A program made the translations under genes and the position numbers. The notes below the pieces were generated by a model. That model worked only from the letters and a program-made list of their open reading frames with translations, was not told the origin of the DNA and made no database searches. Shown in pieces: positions 18,329 to 29,052 of a stretch of 64,000 nucleotides of DNA. Position 1 is the first letter of the stretch. Every line of letters begins with the position of its first letter. The stretch comes from an uncultured Pelagibacteraceae bacterium (lineage in GTDB: Bacteria > Pseudomonadota > Alphaproteobacteria > Pelagibacterales > Pelagibacteraceae): assembly GCA_902598735.1 (NCBI GenBank), contig CACKCM010000001.1, positions 1 to 64,000 of the forward strand, written 5' to 3'.

Positions 18329-19367
18329 AGTATCAAAATCTCTATTCAGGATGCCAGCTGAATGGGAAAGACAACAATCTACATTAATGGGATGGCCTTA
18401 TAATAAAAATGATTGGCCGGGCAAATTTAGTAATATTCCTAAAATATTCGCTAAAATAATCTCAAAAATTACCATGTCTCAGGAGGTAAATCTTTTAATT
18501 AATAACCACAAATCTAAGAGAATAATTAAAAAATTACTTAGGAAAAATAATGCAAGGATACGAAATGTAAAATTTATAATTTGTGAAACAGATAGAGTGT
18601 GGATGCGAGATACAGGACCGATATTTATTAAAAATAAAAAAAATCAAAATATTTTATTAAATTGGGAATTTAATGGTTGGGCTAAATATAAAAATTATAA
18701 AGCAGATAATAAAGTAAATCTAAAAATAAAACATCATTACAAAGGAAATAGCATCAAGCCTAAATTTAAAAAAAAAACAATAGTTCTTGAAGGTGGAGCA
18801 ATCGATGTTAATGGAAAAGGTTTGCTACTCACAACAAAAGAATGTTTATTAAGTAAAGTTCAACAAAGAAATTCTTTTTTAAAAATGAAAGATTATAATC
18901 TCATCTTCAAAAAATTTTTTGGAGCAAAAAAAGTTATTTGGCTAAATAAAGGAATTGCGGGAGATGATACTCATGGTCACGTTGATGATATTGCTAGGTT
19001 TGTAAAATCTAATAAAGTTTTTCTCGCTTACGAAAATAATAAAAAAGATAAAAATTTTAAAAATCTTGATGAAAACTTTAAAATTTTAAAAAAAGTCAAA
19101 ATTGACTCCTCTCAAATAAAAATCATTAAAATTCCTATGCCCAAACCTATTTATATAGATAAAGTCAGGGTTCCAGCATCATATCTAAACTTTTATATTT
19201 ATAATAAATTTGTTTTATTGCCAACTTTCAATGATCCTAAAGATAAAATAGTAATTAAAATTTTTAAAAAAGAATTTAATAATAGAAAAATTATTCCAAT
19301 AGATTGTTCTGAATTAATTTGGGGTTTTGGAGCAATTCACTGTTTGACACAGCAAGAACCAAAATAA
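18321..19367 (+). CDS. aguA: Agmatine deiminase
   Basis: Converts agmatine to N-carbamoylputrescine and ammonia. 348 residues of the peptidyl-arginine-deiminase fold. Conserved motifs are MPAEWERQQSTLMGWP at the start, DRVWMRDTGPIF, LEGGAIDVNG, GDDTHGHVDDIARFV, and the C-terminal nucleophile Cys in FGAIHCLTQQEP. It completes an agmatine-to-putrescine route with AguB. The gene ends 8 bp from the convergent regB stop. Confidence 0.94.
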   Translation: MPRVSKSLFRMPAEWERQQSTLMGWPYNKNDWPGKFSNIPKIFAKIISKITMSQEVNLLINNHKSKRIIKKLLRKNNARIRNVKFIICETDRVWMRDTGPIFIKNKKNQNILLNWEFNGWAKYKNYKADNKVNLKIKHHYKGNSIKPKFKKKTIVLEGGAIDVNGKGLLLTTKECLLSKVQQRNSFLKMKDYNLIFKKFFGAKKVIWLNKGIAGDDTHGHVDDIARFVKSNKVFLAYENNKKDKNFKNLDENFKILKKVKIDSSQIKIIKIPMPKPIYIDKVRVPASYLNFYIYNKFVLLPTFNDPKDKIVIKIFKKEFNNRKIIPIDCSELIWGFGAIHCLTQQEPK

Positions 19368-19375
19368 TTTTGCCT

Positions 19376-20659
19376 TTATAGTAAAATATTTTTAGGAGAC
19401 CAGCTAATAACTACTGAAGCGCCACCTAAATTTTTATCATCTTTAAATGTTAATTTGGCGTTTTGTCTTTCTAATAAAGTTTTACCTAAGAAAGTTCCAA
19501 GACCTAAGCCTGAATTTGATTTTAATTCTAAAGATCTTGATTTAATATACGGTTCTCCCAATTTAGCAATAATATCTTTAGGAAATCCTGGCCCATCATC
19601 ATTTACAATGATTTTAATTTCTTTTTCATCACTTATCAAAAAAATATTAACTTTACTTTTTGAAAATTTTATTGCATTGCCAATAAAATTTCTCAAACCA
19701 TATATCATTTCTGCTGATCTTTGGATATCAATTTTATTTTTGTCATTGATAGAAACTAGAGCAATTTCTTTAGAAGAAGTTTCTTTGAATGAATTAATAA
19801 TTTCTTCAAGTAAATTTTCTAATTTCGTTGAGCTGAAAAATTTATCTTCCTCTACTTGTTTTTTTGAGATTCTTTTAAGAATTTCACTACATCTTTTAGA
19901 TTGGCTAATTAATAATTCAATATCTTTAGATAGCTCTTTATTATCTCCAATTTCTTTTTTTAATTCTTTAGCAACTACGCTTATTGTTGCCAAAGGCGTT
20001 CCTAGAGAGTGTGCCGCTGCTGCTGCTTGACCTCCTAAAGACTCTAACTCGTATTCTTTATAAATTACCTCTTGAAGTTTTTTAAAGGCTTCTTCTGTTT
20101 TCTTTTTTTCCCCTGCAAATCTAATACCAAAATAACTTAAAAACATTAAACCAATTAATATAGAGATTATTATTCCCATCTTATAAAAATTTGGAAAATG
20201 CAACAAATTCATGTCCTCTCCTGGTAGAGGTAAATAAAAAAATGAGATGATTAATAATAGTAAAGATGTAATTAAACCTAAAATGATTGTGGTTCCCATG
20301 CTTAGAAATGTGGAGGAAACAATAGCTGGAATCACTAATAGGAAGGAGAAAGGATTAAAAATTCCACCTGTCAAATAGAGAAGAATACTTAACTGTATTA
20401 AATCGTACAAAAGAAAAGGAGCTGCATAAAAATCTTTTAGTTGATTGATTTTAATTCCATATTGAAGATATAAATTTGTCAATAAACCGATAGAGATTGT
20501 TATGTAACTTAACATTAATGGAAAAGGTAATTTTAAGTAGAAATAAACTATGTTTATTGCTAAAAGTTGCCCAAAAATGGCTATATACCTCAGTATTGTG
20601 AGAGTTTTTTTGTCGAGGTTTAAATTCTCTTTCGTTCTAAAAAGAGTAGAAAAATTCAT
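19376..20659 (-). CDS. regB: Redox sensor histidine kinase, RegB/PrrB type
   Basis: A 427-residue membrane kinase with about six TM helices in the first 180 residues. It carries the quinone/redox-box motif LTGGIFNPFSFLL near residues 96-108 and an H-box with His217 (GGQAAAAAHSLGTPLATI), all diagnostic of RegB. The cysteine that follows the H-box in RegB and takes part in redox control is present (Cys257, SKRCSEIL). The ATPase domain has DDGPGFP and GLGLGTFLGKTLL. It sits only 5 bp after gyrB on the same strand, hence at the end of the dnaA-dnaN-gyrB group, and about 4.3 kb from regA. Confidence 0.93.
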   Translation of the reverse strand: MNFSTLFRTKENLNLDKKTLTILRYIAIFGQLLAINIVYFYLKLPFPLMLSYITISIGLLTNLYLQYGIKINQLKDFYAAPFLLYDLIQLSILLYLTGGIFNPFSFLLVIPAIVSSTFLSMGTTIILGLITSLLLLIISFFYLPLPGEDMNLLHFPNFYKMGIIISILIGLMFLSYFGIRFAGEKKKTEEAFKKLQEVIYKEYELESLGGQAAAAAHSLGTPLATISVVAKELKKEIGDNKELSKDIELLISQSKRCSEILKRISKKQVEEDKFFSSTKLENLLEEIINSFKETSSKEIALVSINDKNKIDIQRSAEMIYGLRNFIGNAIKFSKSKVNIFLISDEKEIKIIVNDDGPGFPKDIIAKLGEPYIKSRSLELKSNSGLGLGTFLGKTLLERQNAKLTFKDDKNLGGASVVISWSPKNILL

Positions 20660-20664
20660 GAATT

Positions 20665-22734
<2,070 letters not shown>

Positions 22735-22786
22735 TTAGAAACAAAAATATATCATTTTTTAATAGCAATATAAAATGAGAGAACCG

Positions 22787-22809
22787 TTAAATGGTCTAGA
22801 ACCATTTAA
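22787..22809. repeat. Inverted repeat in the dnaN-gyrB gap
   Basis: A perfect 9-bp inverted repeat (TTAAATGGT and ACCATTTAA) with a 5-base spacer (CTAGA) in the 137-bp gap between dnaN and gyrB, where recF stands in many Alphaproteobacteria. There is no T-run directly after it on the minus strand, so it is not a canonical intrinsic terminator. It might be an operator, an RNA processing hairpin or a supercoiling-sensitive element for gyrB. Seen directly; function unknown. The rest of the gap is AT-rich with an 11-base A-run at 22834-22844. Confidence 0.6.
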
Positions 22810-22859
22810 TATCAAGGGTTTTAAACCAGAAATAAAAAAAAAAACTCAATTCAAAGAAA

Positions 22860-23975
22860 TTAGATTTTCATTGGCATTATAACGTAATAACTATTTTTGT
22901 CTGATTTGTCTTGAATTAAAACTGGCGAAACAGAGTCTTTTAAATTCATGATAAGATTTTGATCTTCTATTGCAGATGCAATATCTATCAAATATTTAGA
23001 GTTAAAACTTATGTTAATTTTGTCAGAATTAAATTCAGCTGTAATTTTTTCATTCCCCTCTCCAGAATTTGCACTATTTACAGATAATTGAATGTTATCC
23101 TTTTGAATATTTAATTTTACTCCTTCTTTTCTATCCAAAGAAACACTAGCTACTCTCTCAATAGAATTTATAAATTCTTTTGATCTTATAACTAGTTTTT
23201 TTTCGTTATTAATTGGTACAACTTTTTTATAATCAGGAAATTTTCCATCAATTACTTTTGAAATAAGTTTAATTTTTCCTAGAGAAAACTTAATTTTATT
23301 GTCACTTATCTGCATTTTTAATTCTTCCGAATTTTCTGATAGAAGTAAACATAACTGATATACTGTCTTTTTTGGTAGAATGAATGAGTTAAAATCATTT
23401 GTATTGTTTATTTCAATACTACTTGACGAAAGTCTATGGCTATCTGTAGCAACACCAGTAAGAAAACTTCTTCCTTGCGCTTCTGTTAGATGAAAGAAAA
23501 CTCCATTTAAATAATGCCTTGTATCATCATTTGAAATGGAAATTTTTGTTTTATCTAGAACTTTTAAAAAATTTTTATTACTAATTGAAAATTCATTTCC
23601 AGAAAATTCATCTGTGAATGTTGGAAAATTATCTGTTGGTAAGCATAAAAGATTAAAATCTGAATTTTCACTTTTTAGACTTAATTTATTTTCCGTCTTG
23701 AGATCAAAATTTATTTCAGAATTAGATGAAATTTTTCTTAAGATATCGAATAAAATTGCTGCAGATGTAGTAGTGCTACCCTCATTGAATATTTTAACAT
23801 CTTCAATTTCATCGTAAAAAATTATATCAAGGTCTGTTGCAACAATTGATAACTTATTATCTTTTAATTGTAGTAAGACGTTAGAAAGTATTGGTAAAGT
23901 ATTTTTTTTTTCAACAACACCTTGTACAAAATTTAAAGATTTTAATAAAATATCTCTTTTTACAACAAACTGCAT
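22860..23975 (-). CDS. dnaN: DNA polymerase III beta sliding clamp
   Basis: Ring-shaped processivity clamp of 371 residues with the three-fold repeated domain layout. Recognisable segments are the N-terminal KRDILLKSLNFVQGVVEKKNTLPILSN, the central GVFFHL...FLTGVATDSHRLS motif, DGKFPDYKKVVP and the C-terminal YYVIMPMKI. It lies 4 bp after dnaA on the same strand, the standard dnaA-dnaN pair, and is followed by gyrB. Confidence 0.97.
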   Translation of the reverse strand: MQFVVKRDILLKSLNFVQGVVEKKNTLPILSNVLLQLKDNKLSIVATDLDIIFYDEIEDVKIFNEGSTTTSAAILFDILRKISSNSEINFDLKTENKLSLKSENSDFNLLCLPTDNFPTFTDEFSGNEFSISNKNFLKVLDKTKISISNDDTRHYLNGVFFHLTEAQGRSFLTGVATDSHRLSSSSIEINNTNDFNSFILPKKTVYQLCLLLSENSEELKMQISDNKIKFSLGKIKLISKVIDGKFPDYKKVVPINNEKKLVIRSKEFINSIERVASVSLDRKEGVKLNIQKDNIQLSVNSANSGEGNEKITAEFNSDKINISFNSKYLIDIASAIEDQNLIMNLKDSVSPVLIQDKSDKNSYYVIMPMKI

Positions 23976-23979
23976 TTAC

Positions 23980-25371
23980 CTAATTTTCTAAAAGAAGACT
24001 TCTAATTTGATTTATATTTTTTTTCATTTCGTCATCTTGTTCTGCTAATCGAGTTATTGTTTTTACAGCATGTATTACTGTTGTGTGATCTCTATTAGCG
24101 AATCTTCTTCCAATCTCTGGTAAAGATCTGCTTGTTAATTTCTTAGCAAGATACATTGCAATTTGTCTAGGTCGCGCTAAAGGTCTTGATCTTCTTTGAG
24201 AAAGCATTTCACTTAAAGATATATTATAATAATTTGAAACTATATTCTGTATCTTGTCTACAGTAATTACTTTAATCTGACTGAACACATCCTTCAAAAT
24301 ATTTTTGCAATCATTGATATTTAAAATTTTATTATGAACTCTGCTAAAAGCAATCACTCTATTTAATATGCCAATTAATTCTCTTATGTTCGTTTTACTT
24401 TCCGATGCAATGTAATTGATTACTTCATCATTCAGATTAATATTTTCTTTAAATTGATTTTCAATTTGCTCTATTTTCTTTCTAATAATTTTTGCTTTCA
24501 ACTCTATGTCTGGAATATCTATATCAACTACTAATCCGCCTGCCAATCTGGACTTTATTCTATCTTGAATTCGATCTAGTTTCATGGGAGATCGATCTGC
24601 TGAAATTACTATTTGTGAACCTTTATCAATCAAGCTATTGAAAGTATGAAAAAACTCTTCTTGTAGACTCTCTTTGCCACTTATAAATTGTATATCATCA
24701 ATTATAAAAACTGATGATTTTCTAAAAAAATCTTTAAAATTAACCATATCATTTTTTTTGATAGACTTTATAAAATGATACATAAATCTTTCTGCTGATA
24801 TAAACATTACATTATTGTCATTTTGTAGCTTTAAACCGATAGCATTGAGCAAATGTGTCTTGCCTAGACCTACCCCCCCACAAATATATAATGGATTGTA
24901 TCTTGAAAGGTGATCGCAAACTTTTTTAGAATAAGACGTAGCTATATCATTACTTTTACCTTGTATGAAAGAGTCAAAGCTTAAATTAGGGTTAAGTCTA
25001 TTATAATTTAGTATAGAATCTTTAATTTCTGTAACCTTATTAAGCTCATCGATTTTTATAAAGTCTTGATTTTTTTTACTTTCTTCAATTATCTTAAATT
25101 CAATTCTATTTAGGCTTAATTTAAATTCTTTTACTTGCTCTAATATTTTATCTAAATATCTAGAAACTATCCAATCTCTAAAAAATCTAGTTGGTACACC
25201 GAGTATCAAGTAATCATTATACTCTTTTACTAGAGATATTTTTTGCAACCAGCTACTATAAATTTCATTCCCAAAAGTTTTTTTAAAAGCTGATTGTATT
25301 TCCTCCCAATTTAATGTTTTTTCTTCTTCTGACTGATAAACATTTTTTTGAAATGTAATTTTTTTTTCCAT
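23980..25371 (-). CDS. dnaA: Chromosomal replication initiator DnaA
   Basis: AAA+ initiator of 463 residues. Domain I is at the start (WEEIQSAFKKTFGNEIYSSWL), then Walker A (GGVGLGKTHLLNAIG), Walker B (VFIIDDIQFISGK), the sensor/box VII region (DRIKSRLAGGLVVDI), and the DNA-binding helix-turn-helix signature (RSLPEIGRRFANRDHTTVIHAV) at the C-terminus. It is preceded by rpsT at a 212-bp gap and followed by dnaN at 4 bp. No cluster of good DnaA boxes was seen in the upstream gap, so oriC is not placed here. Confidence 0.98.
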   Translation of the reverse strand: MEKKITFQKNVYQSEEEKTLNWEEIQSAFKKTFGNEIYSSWLQKISLVKEYNDYLILGVPTRFFRDWIVSRYLDKILEQVKEFKLSLNRIEFKIIEESKKNQDFIKIDELNKVTEIKDSILNYNRLNPNLSFDSFIQGKSNDIATSYSKKVCDHLSRYNPLYICGGVGLGKTHLLNAIGLKLQNDNNVMFISAERFMYHFIKSIKKNDMVNFKDFFRKSSVFIIDDIQFISGKESLQEEFFHTFNSLIDKGSQIVISADRSPMKLDRIQDRIKSRLAGGLVVDIDIPDIELKAKIIRKKIEQIENQFKENINLNDEVINYIASESKTNIRELIGILNRVIAFSRVHNKILNINDCKNILKDVFSQIKVITVDKIQNIVSNYYNISLSEMLSQRRSRPLARPRQIAMYLAKKLTSRSLPEIGRRFANRDHTTVIHAVKTITRLAEQDDEMKKNINQIRSLLLEN

Positions 25372-25427
25372 GTTGATTATTATTCAGGATATCTTTTAAA
25401 CTCTCTTTTAAAAATATTTGCAACAAT

Positions 25428-25449
25428 TATTTTTGATATTTCAAAAATA
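25428..25449. repeat. Inverted repeat upstream of dnaA
   Basis: Perfect 9-bp arms (TATTTTTGA and TCAAAAATA) with a 4-base spacer lie about 57 bp before the dnaA start, inside the 212-bp rpsT-dnaA gap (25372-25583). The gap is otherwise AT-rich without an open frame or recognisable RNA. The repeat could be an operator or a weak hairpin in the dnaA leader. I could not match it to a known site; TTATCCAAT at 25569-25577 is the closest thing to a DnaA box and is weak. Confidence 0.5.
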
Positions 25450-25583
25450 AATCGTTTTTGGTTGTAGTGTTATCGTAAAAATAGAAAAGAAAAATTCTAC
25501 AACTTTTGAAAGAAACTATATTTTGTAAAGATGTTTTTTAGAAACTAAATGTTGAATTATTAAATTAAAATTATCCAATCAAC

Positions 25584-25853
25584 TTAAGATTGTTTACTTA
25601 AATTAAATTTTTTTGAAATTCTTGAAATTTTTCTACCAGCTGTTTTTTTATTAATTACTCCAGATTTAGCAACCTGCATTAGAATTGATTGAAACTTAGA
25701 AAAATATTTTTTTGCTTCGTCTTTTTTTTTATCTTTAATTAATAATTCCATCTTTTTCACAGCGTTTTTGTACTTGCTTTTTCTTATTCTATTAACTTGA
25801 GTTTGATTTTTAACTCTTCTTACTCTTCTGACAGCTGATTTTGTATTTGGCAT
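25584..25853 (-). CDS. rpsT: 30S ribosomal protein S20
   Basis: Small, very basic 16S-binding protein of 89 residues. The N-terminal MPNTKSAVRRVRRVKNQTQVNRIRKS-like segment, the coiled-coil middle and the closing AGRKISRISKKFN are typical of S20 (usually 86-90 residues). It lies between mutM and dnaA, as in many Alphaproteobacteria. Expression is probably from a promoter in the 44-bp gap before it or from the mutM transcript. Confidence 0.97.
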   Translation of the reverse strand: MPNTKSAVRRVRRVKNQTQVNRIRKSKYKNAVKKMELLIKDKKKDEAKKYFSKFQSILMQVAKSGVINKKTAGRKISRISKKFNLSKQS

Positions 25854-25897
25854 TTTTTAAAATGGTATATATGTCCATAAAATATCGGTCAACTTTA

Positions 25898-26764
25898 TTA
25901 TTTTTGGCATCTTGGGCAATAAAACGCTGATCGTTGAGATATAATCACCCGATAGATCCTTTGACTACAATCTATATTAGAACATCTTTCCCCTTTTTTT
26001 CCATAAACTTTAAAGCTTTGCTGAAATATCCCTTTTTTACCTGTATCATTCGAAAAATCTTTAATAGTAGAACCTCCCTGTTTAATAGCTTTTCTTAAAA
26101 TAATCTTTGAAAACTTTATTATTTTTTTTATTTCAATGACTGTAAGGCTATTAATTTTTTTCATAGGCTTAATACCACTTAAAAAAAGAATTTCATTTAC
26201 ATAAATATTTCCTAAACCAGAGACAAATTTTTGATTCATCAAAAGACTTTTTATGGAACATTTTTTATTTTTAATCTTTTTTTTGAAATATCGTAAATTA
26301 TATTGCTTGCTTAATGGCTCAGGTCCTAATTTTGCTAAATGAAAATTATCATTATAGTCTTGTTTTAATATCTTAATAAAACCAAATTTTCTTACATCAT
26401 TATAAATTAATTTTTTTTTATTGCTAAGATTAAATATAACTCGATCATAAATATTATCGTTATCTTTACTTAGGTTATAATAAAAACTTGTTTTAAATTT
26501 TTTTTTATTCTCATTTATATAAAATAATTTACCTGTCATTCCTAAATGAACAAGCATTACAAAAGATTTATTAAAAAAAAATAATAAAAATTTTGATCTT
26601 CTCTTAATTCTTTTAAACCTTAAACCAGATAATAAAACTAATTTTTTTTTATCTATTTTGTACCTTAATTTAGAATCATTGATTTTTACTGATTTTATAA
26701 TTAAATTTTTAATTTTATTTTCAAGAGACCTTTTAACAACTTCAACTTCTGGCAATTCTGGCAT
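25898..26764 (-). CDS. mutM: Formamidopyrimidine-DNA glycosylase
   Basis: Base-excision repair enzyme that removes 8-oxoguanine and FapyG. 288 residues. The catalytic N-terminal Pro-Glu is present (MPELPEVEVVKRSL), with the conserved Lys region (LVHLGMTGKLFY), the helix-two-turn-helix (NQKFVSGLGNIYVNEILFLSGI) and the C-terminal zinc finger with four Cys (CSNIDC ... YCPRCQK). It is unusually Lys-rich compared with homologues, matching the base composition. It diverges from ubiE over 11 bp. Confidence 0.97.
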   Translation of the reverse strand: MPELPEVEVVKRSLENKIKNLIIKSVKINDSKLRYKIDKKKLVLLSGLRFKRIKRRSKFLLFFFNKSFVMLVHLGMTGKLFYINENKKKFKTSFYYNLSKDNDNIYDRVIFNLSNKKKLIYNDVRKFGFIKILKQDYNDNFHLAKLGPEPLSKQYNLRYFKKKIKNKKCSIKSLLMNQKFVSGLGNIYVNEILFLSGIKPMKKINSLTVIEIKKIIKFSKIILRKAIKQGGSTIKDFSNDTGKKGIFQQSFKVYGKKGERCSNIDCSQRIYRVIISQRSAFYCPRCQK

Positions 26765-26775
26765 ATAATTAGTAT

Positions 26776-27480
26776 ATGAAAAATATTATTCAAAACAAAT
26801 CAAAATTAGTTAATTCTGTATTTTCCGAAGTACATAAAAAATATGATTTGATGAATGATCTAATGTCTTTCGGCGTTCATCGGATTTGGAAAGAAAAGTT
26901 TATTGAGTGGATTAATCCTCAACCGTATACAAAGTTAATCGATGTAGCCTCCGGGACCGGTGATATTGCAAAACTTTTTTTAAAGAAGTATAAAAATAAG
27001 ATCGAAATTACTTGTGTTGAACCAAACATGAGTATGTTAAAAGAGGGAAAAAATAAGCTAAAAAAATTTGACACCATTGAATGGATTAATGCTAATGCAG
27101 AAAAGATTCCATTAGAAAATGATACTTTTGATTATTACACTATTAGTTATGGAATTAGAAACGTGACAGATATAAATGCAGCTTTGAAAGAAGCTTTTAG
27201 GGTTTTAAAACCAGGTGGTCGTTTTATGTGCCTAGAATTTTCTAAAATTAATAATGAGTTTTTAAATTTTTTTTATAAAGAATATTCAAAAAATATTCCT
27301 AAAATTGGAAAATTTATTGTAGGTTCTGCTGAGCCCTATAAATATTTAGTTGAAAGCATTGAAAAATTTTATAATCAAGATCAATTAGCAAGTCTAATTT
27401 TGAAAAATGGTTTTTCAAAAGTGGAGTATAGGAATATTTCAGGAGGTATTTCAGCTATACACTCTGGTTGGAAAATTTAA
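26776..27480 (+). CDS. ubiE: Ubiquinone/menaquinone C-methyltransferase
   Basis: SAM-dependent C-methylation of the quinone ring, 234 residues. The family N-terminal signature is VHKKYDLMNDLMSFGVHRIWK; the SAM motif is LIDVASGTGDIAKLF; ALKEAFRVLKPGGRFMCLEFS is the post-I/UbiE motif; the C-terminal RNISGGISAIHSGWKI is canonical. First of a plus-strand run ubiE-ubiB-coaBC-dut-thiF-like; the ubiB ATG begins directly after its stop. Confidence 0.97.
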   Translation: MKNIIQNKSKLVNSVFSEVHKKYDLMNDLMSFGVHRIWKEKFIEWINPQPYTKLIDVASGTGDIAKLFLKKYKNKIEITCVEPNMSMLKEGKNKLKKFDTIEWINANAEKIPLENDTFDYYTISYGIRNVTDINAALKEAFRVLKPGGRFMCLEFSKINNEFLNFFYKEYSKNIPKIGKFIVGSAEPYKYLVESIEKFYNQDQLASLILKNGFSKVEYRNISGGISAIHSGWKI

Positions 27481-29046
27481 ATGTTAAAAAGGGTTTTCAA
27501 ATTATTTCAAATAGCAAGAAAATTATCTACTTCGGGCGCTGTAAACACTATAAATGAGGTACATACTCTTCCTCATTCTTTAAATTTATTTTTCAACTGT
27601 ATTTCTTTTGGTTCTAATACAAATATTATTAATAAACGAAGAAAACCTGGTGAAAATCTTTGCGAAGCTCTTCAAGGAATGGGGACAACTTTTATAAAGT
27701 TAGGTCAATTTTTGGCAACACGACCAGATATTATCGGAGAAAAGTTAGCAAAAAGTTTAGAAAAACTTCAAGACAAGGTCCCTGCTTTTGATCTTTATGA
27801 TGCAAAAAAAATTATAAAAAAAGAAATAGGTGAAAATTACTATAAAAACATCATAGACATAAGTGAACCAATTGCTGCCGCTTCGATTGCACAAGTTCAT
27901 TTAGCAAAAATTAAGATAGATAACCTAGATAAACAGGTGGCCATTAAAATTCTGAGGCCAGATATTGAAAAATTATTTAATGAAGAATTAGATGCTTTAA
28001 TGCTATTTGCATACATAGTCGAAAACACTTTTTCAAAAGCAAAAAGATTAAAATTAATTGAGGTAGTTCATCTTTTGAGAGAGATTACTAATATAGAAAT
28101 GGATTTAAGATTTGAAGCAGCTGCAGCAAATGAACTTTACGAAAATACTAAAAATGATTTAGGATTTAATGTTCCAAAAATTTACTGGAATTATACTACA
28201 AAAAAAATTTTAACTTTAGATAAAGTTAAAGGTATTTCAATACGAGAACATCAAAAATTAGAAAATCTAGGAGTAAATTTGCAAAAACTTGCAGAAAATT
28301 TGATCCAACATTTTTTAAAGCAAGCAGTAAGAGACGGTTTCTTTCATGGAGACATGCATCAAGGTAATCTTTTTGTTGATAGTAAAGGCAACATAATACC
28401 TGTAGATTTTGGAATAATGGGTAGGCTAGACAAAAATAATAGAAAATTTTTAGCTGAGATATTGTATGGCTTTATTCAAAGAGACTACGTAAAAGTTGCT
28501 GAAGTTCATTTTCAAGCGGGTTTAGTGCCTCAAAATGCTTCTAAAGAAGAATTTGCTCAAGCTCTAAGATCTGTGGGAGAACCAATTTTTGGTCAGTCAA
28601 TAAAGGATATATCGGGAGGCAATTTACTTGCTCAATTGTTTGAAATTACTGAAAAATTTAATATGGTAACGCAACCTCCATTATTATTATTACAGAAAAC
28701 GATGGTTGTAGTTGAAGGTGTAGCCAGAAAACTTTATCCAGATACAAACATTTGGGAAGTTTCAAAACCAGTTTTAGAAAATTGGTTAAAAAATATTAAA
28801 AGTCCTAAGACAACCCTTGATACGGCTGTTAAAACTTCATCAGAAATAATTAAAAGAATACCGGACTTACCAGATTTTATTGATAGGGCAGATTATGCTT
28901 TAAGGCTAATGGCTGAGGGAAAATTAAGTTTGGCCGTTGGTACAAATAAAAATTTAGAAATGGAGCAAATGAAACTTAAAAACTTTAGAAATAATATAAT
29001 TATAAGTTTTTTTGGTATTGTAATTGTCTTTTTATTAGTATTTTAA
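27481..29046 (+). CDS. ubiB: Atypical kinase UbiB, ubiquinone biosynthesis accessory factor
   Basis: Protein-kinase-like ATPase that supports coenzyme Q synthesis. 521 residues. The KxGQ motif (FIKLGQFLATRPDIIG), the Ala-rich nucleotide loop (AAASIAQVHLA), the catalytic HGDMHQGNLFV and metal-binding IPVDFGIMGRL are intact. A C-terminal hydrophobic anchor is at about residues 503-520. It abuts ubiE with no gap. Its role in SAR11 is inferred from the family. Confidence 0.96.
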   Translation: MLKRVFKLFQIARKLSTSGAVNTINEVHTLPHSLNLFFNCISFGSNTNIINKRRKPGENLCEALQGMGTTFIKLGQFLATRPDIIGEKLAKSLEKLQDKVPAFDLYDAKKIIKKEIGENYYKNIIDISEPIAAASIAQVHLAKIKIDNLDKQVAIKILRPDIEKLFNEELDALMLFAYIVENTFSKAKRLKLIEVVHLLREITNIEMDLRFEAAAANELYENTKNDLGFNVPKIYWNYTTKKILTLDKVKGISIREHQKLENLGVNLQKLAENLIQHFLKQAVRDGFFHGDMHQGNLFVDSKGNIIPVDFGIMGRLDKNNRKFLAEILYGFIQRDYVKVAEVHFQAGLVPQNASKEEFAQALRSVGEPIFGQSIKDISGGNLLAQLFEITEKFNMVTQPPLLLLQKTMVVVEGVARKLYPDTNIWEVSKPVLENWLKNIKSPKTTLDTAVKTSSEIIKRIPDLPDFIDRADYALRLMAEGKLSLAVGTNKNLEMEQMKLKNFRNNIIISFFGIVIVFLLVF

Positions 29047-29052
29047 TTAGCT

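Noticed and set aside
19455-20030. A 191-codon open frame on the plus strand.
   Set aside because: It is antisense to the well-supported regB kinase and shows no family motif; open antisense frames are expected in AT-rich genes.
25372-25583. Chromosomal origin next to dnaA.
   Set aside because: No cluster of TTATNCACA boxes or obvious unwinding repeats; TTATCCAAT at 25569-25577 and TGTTGATTA at 25372-25380 are weak single matches.
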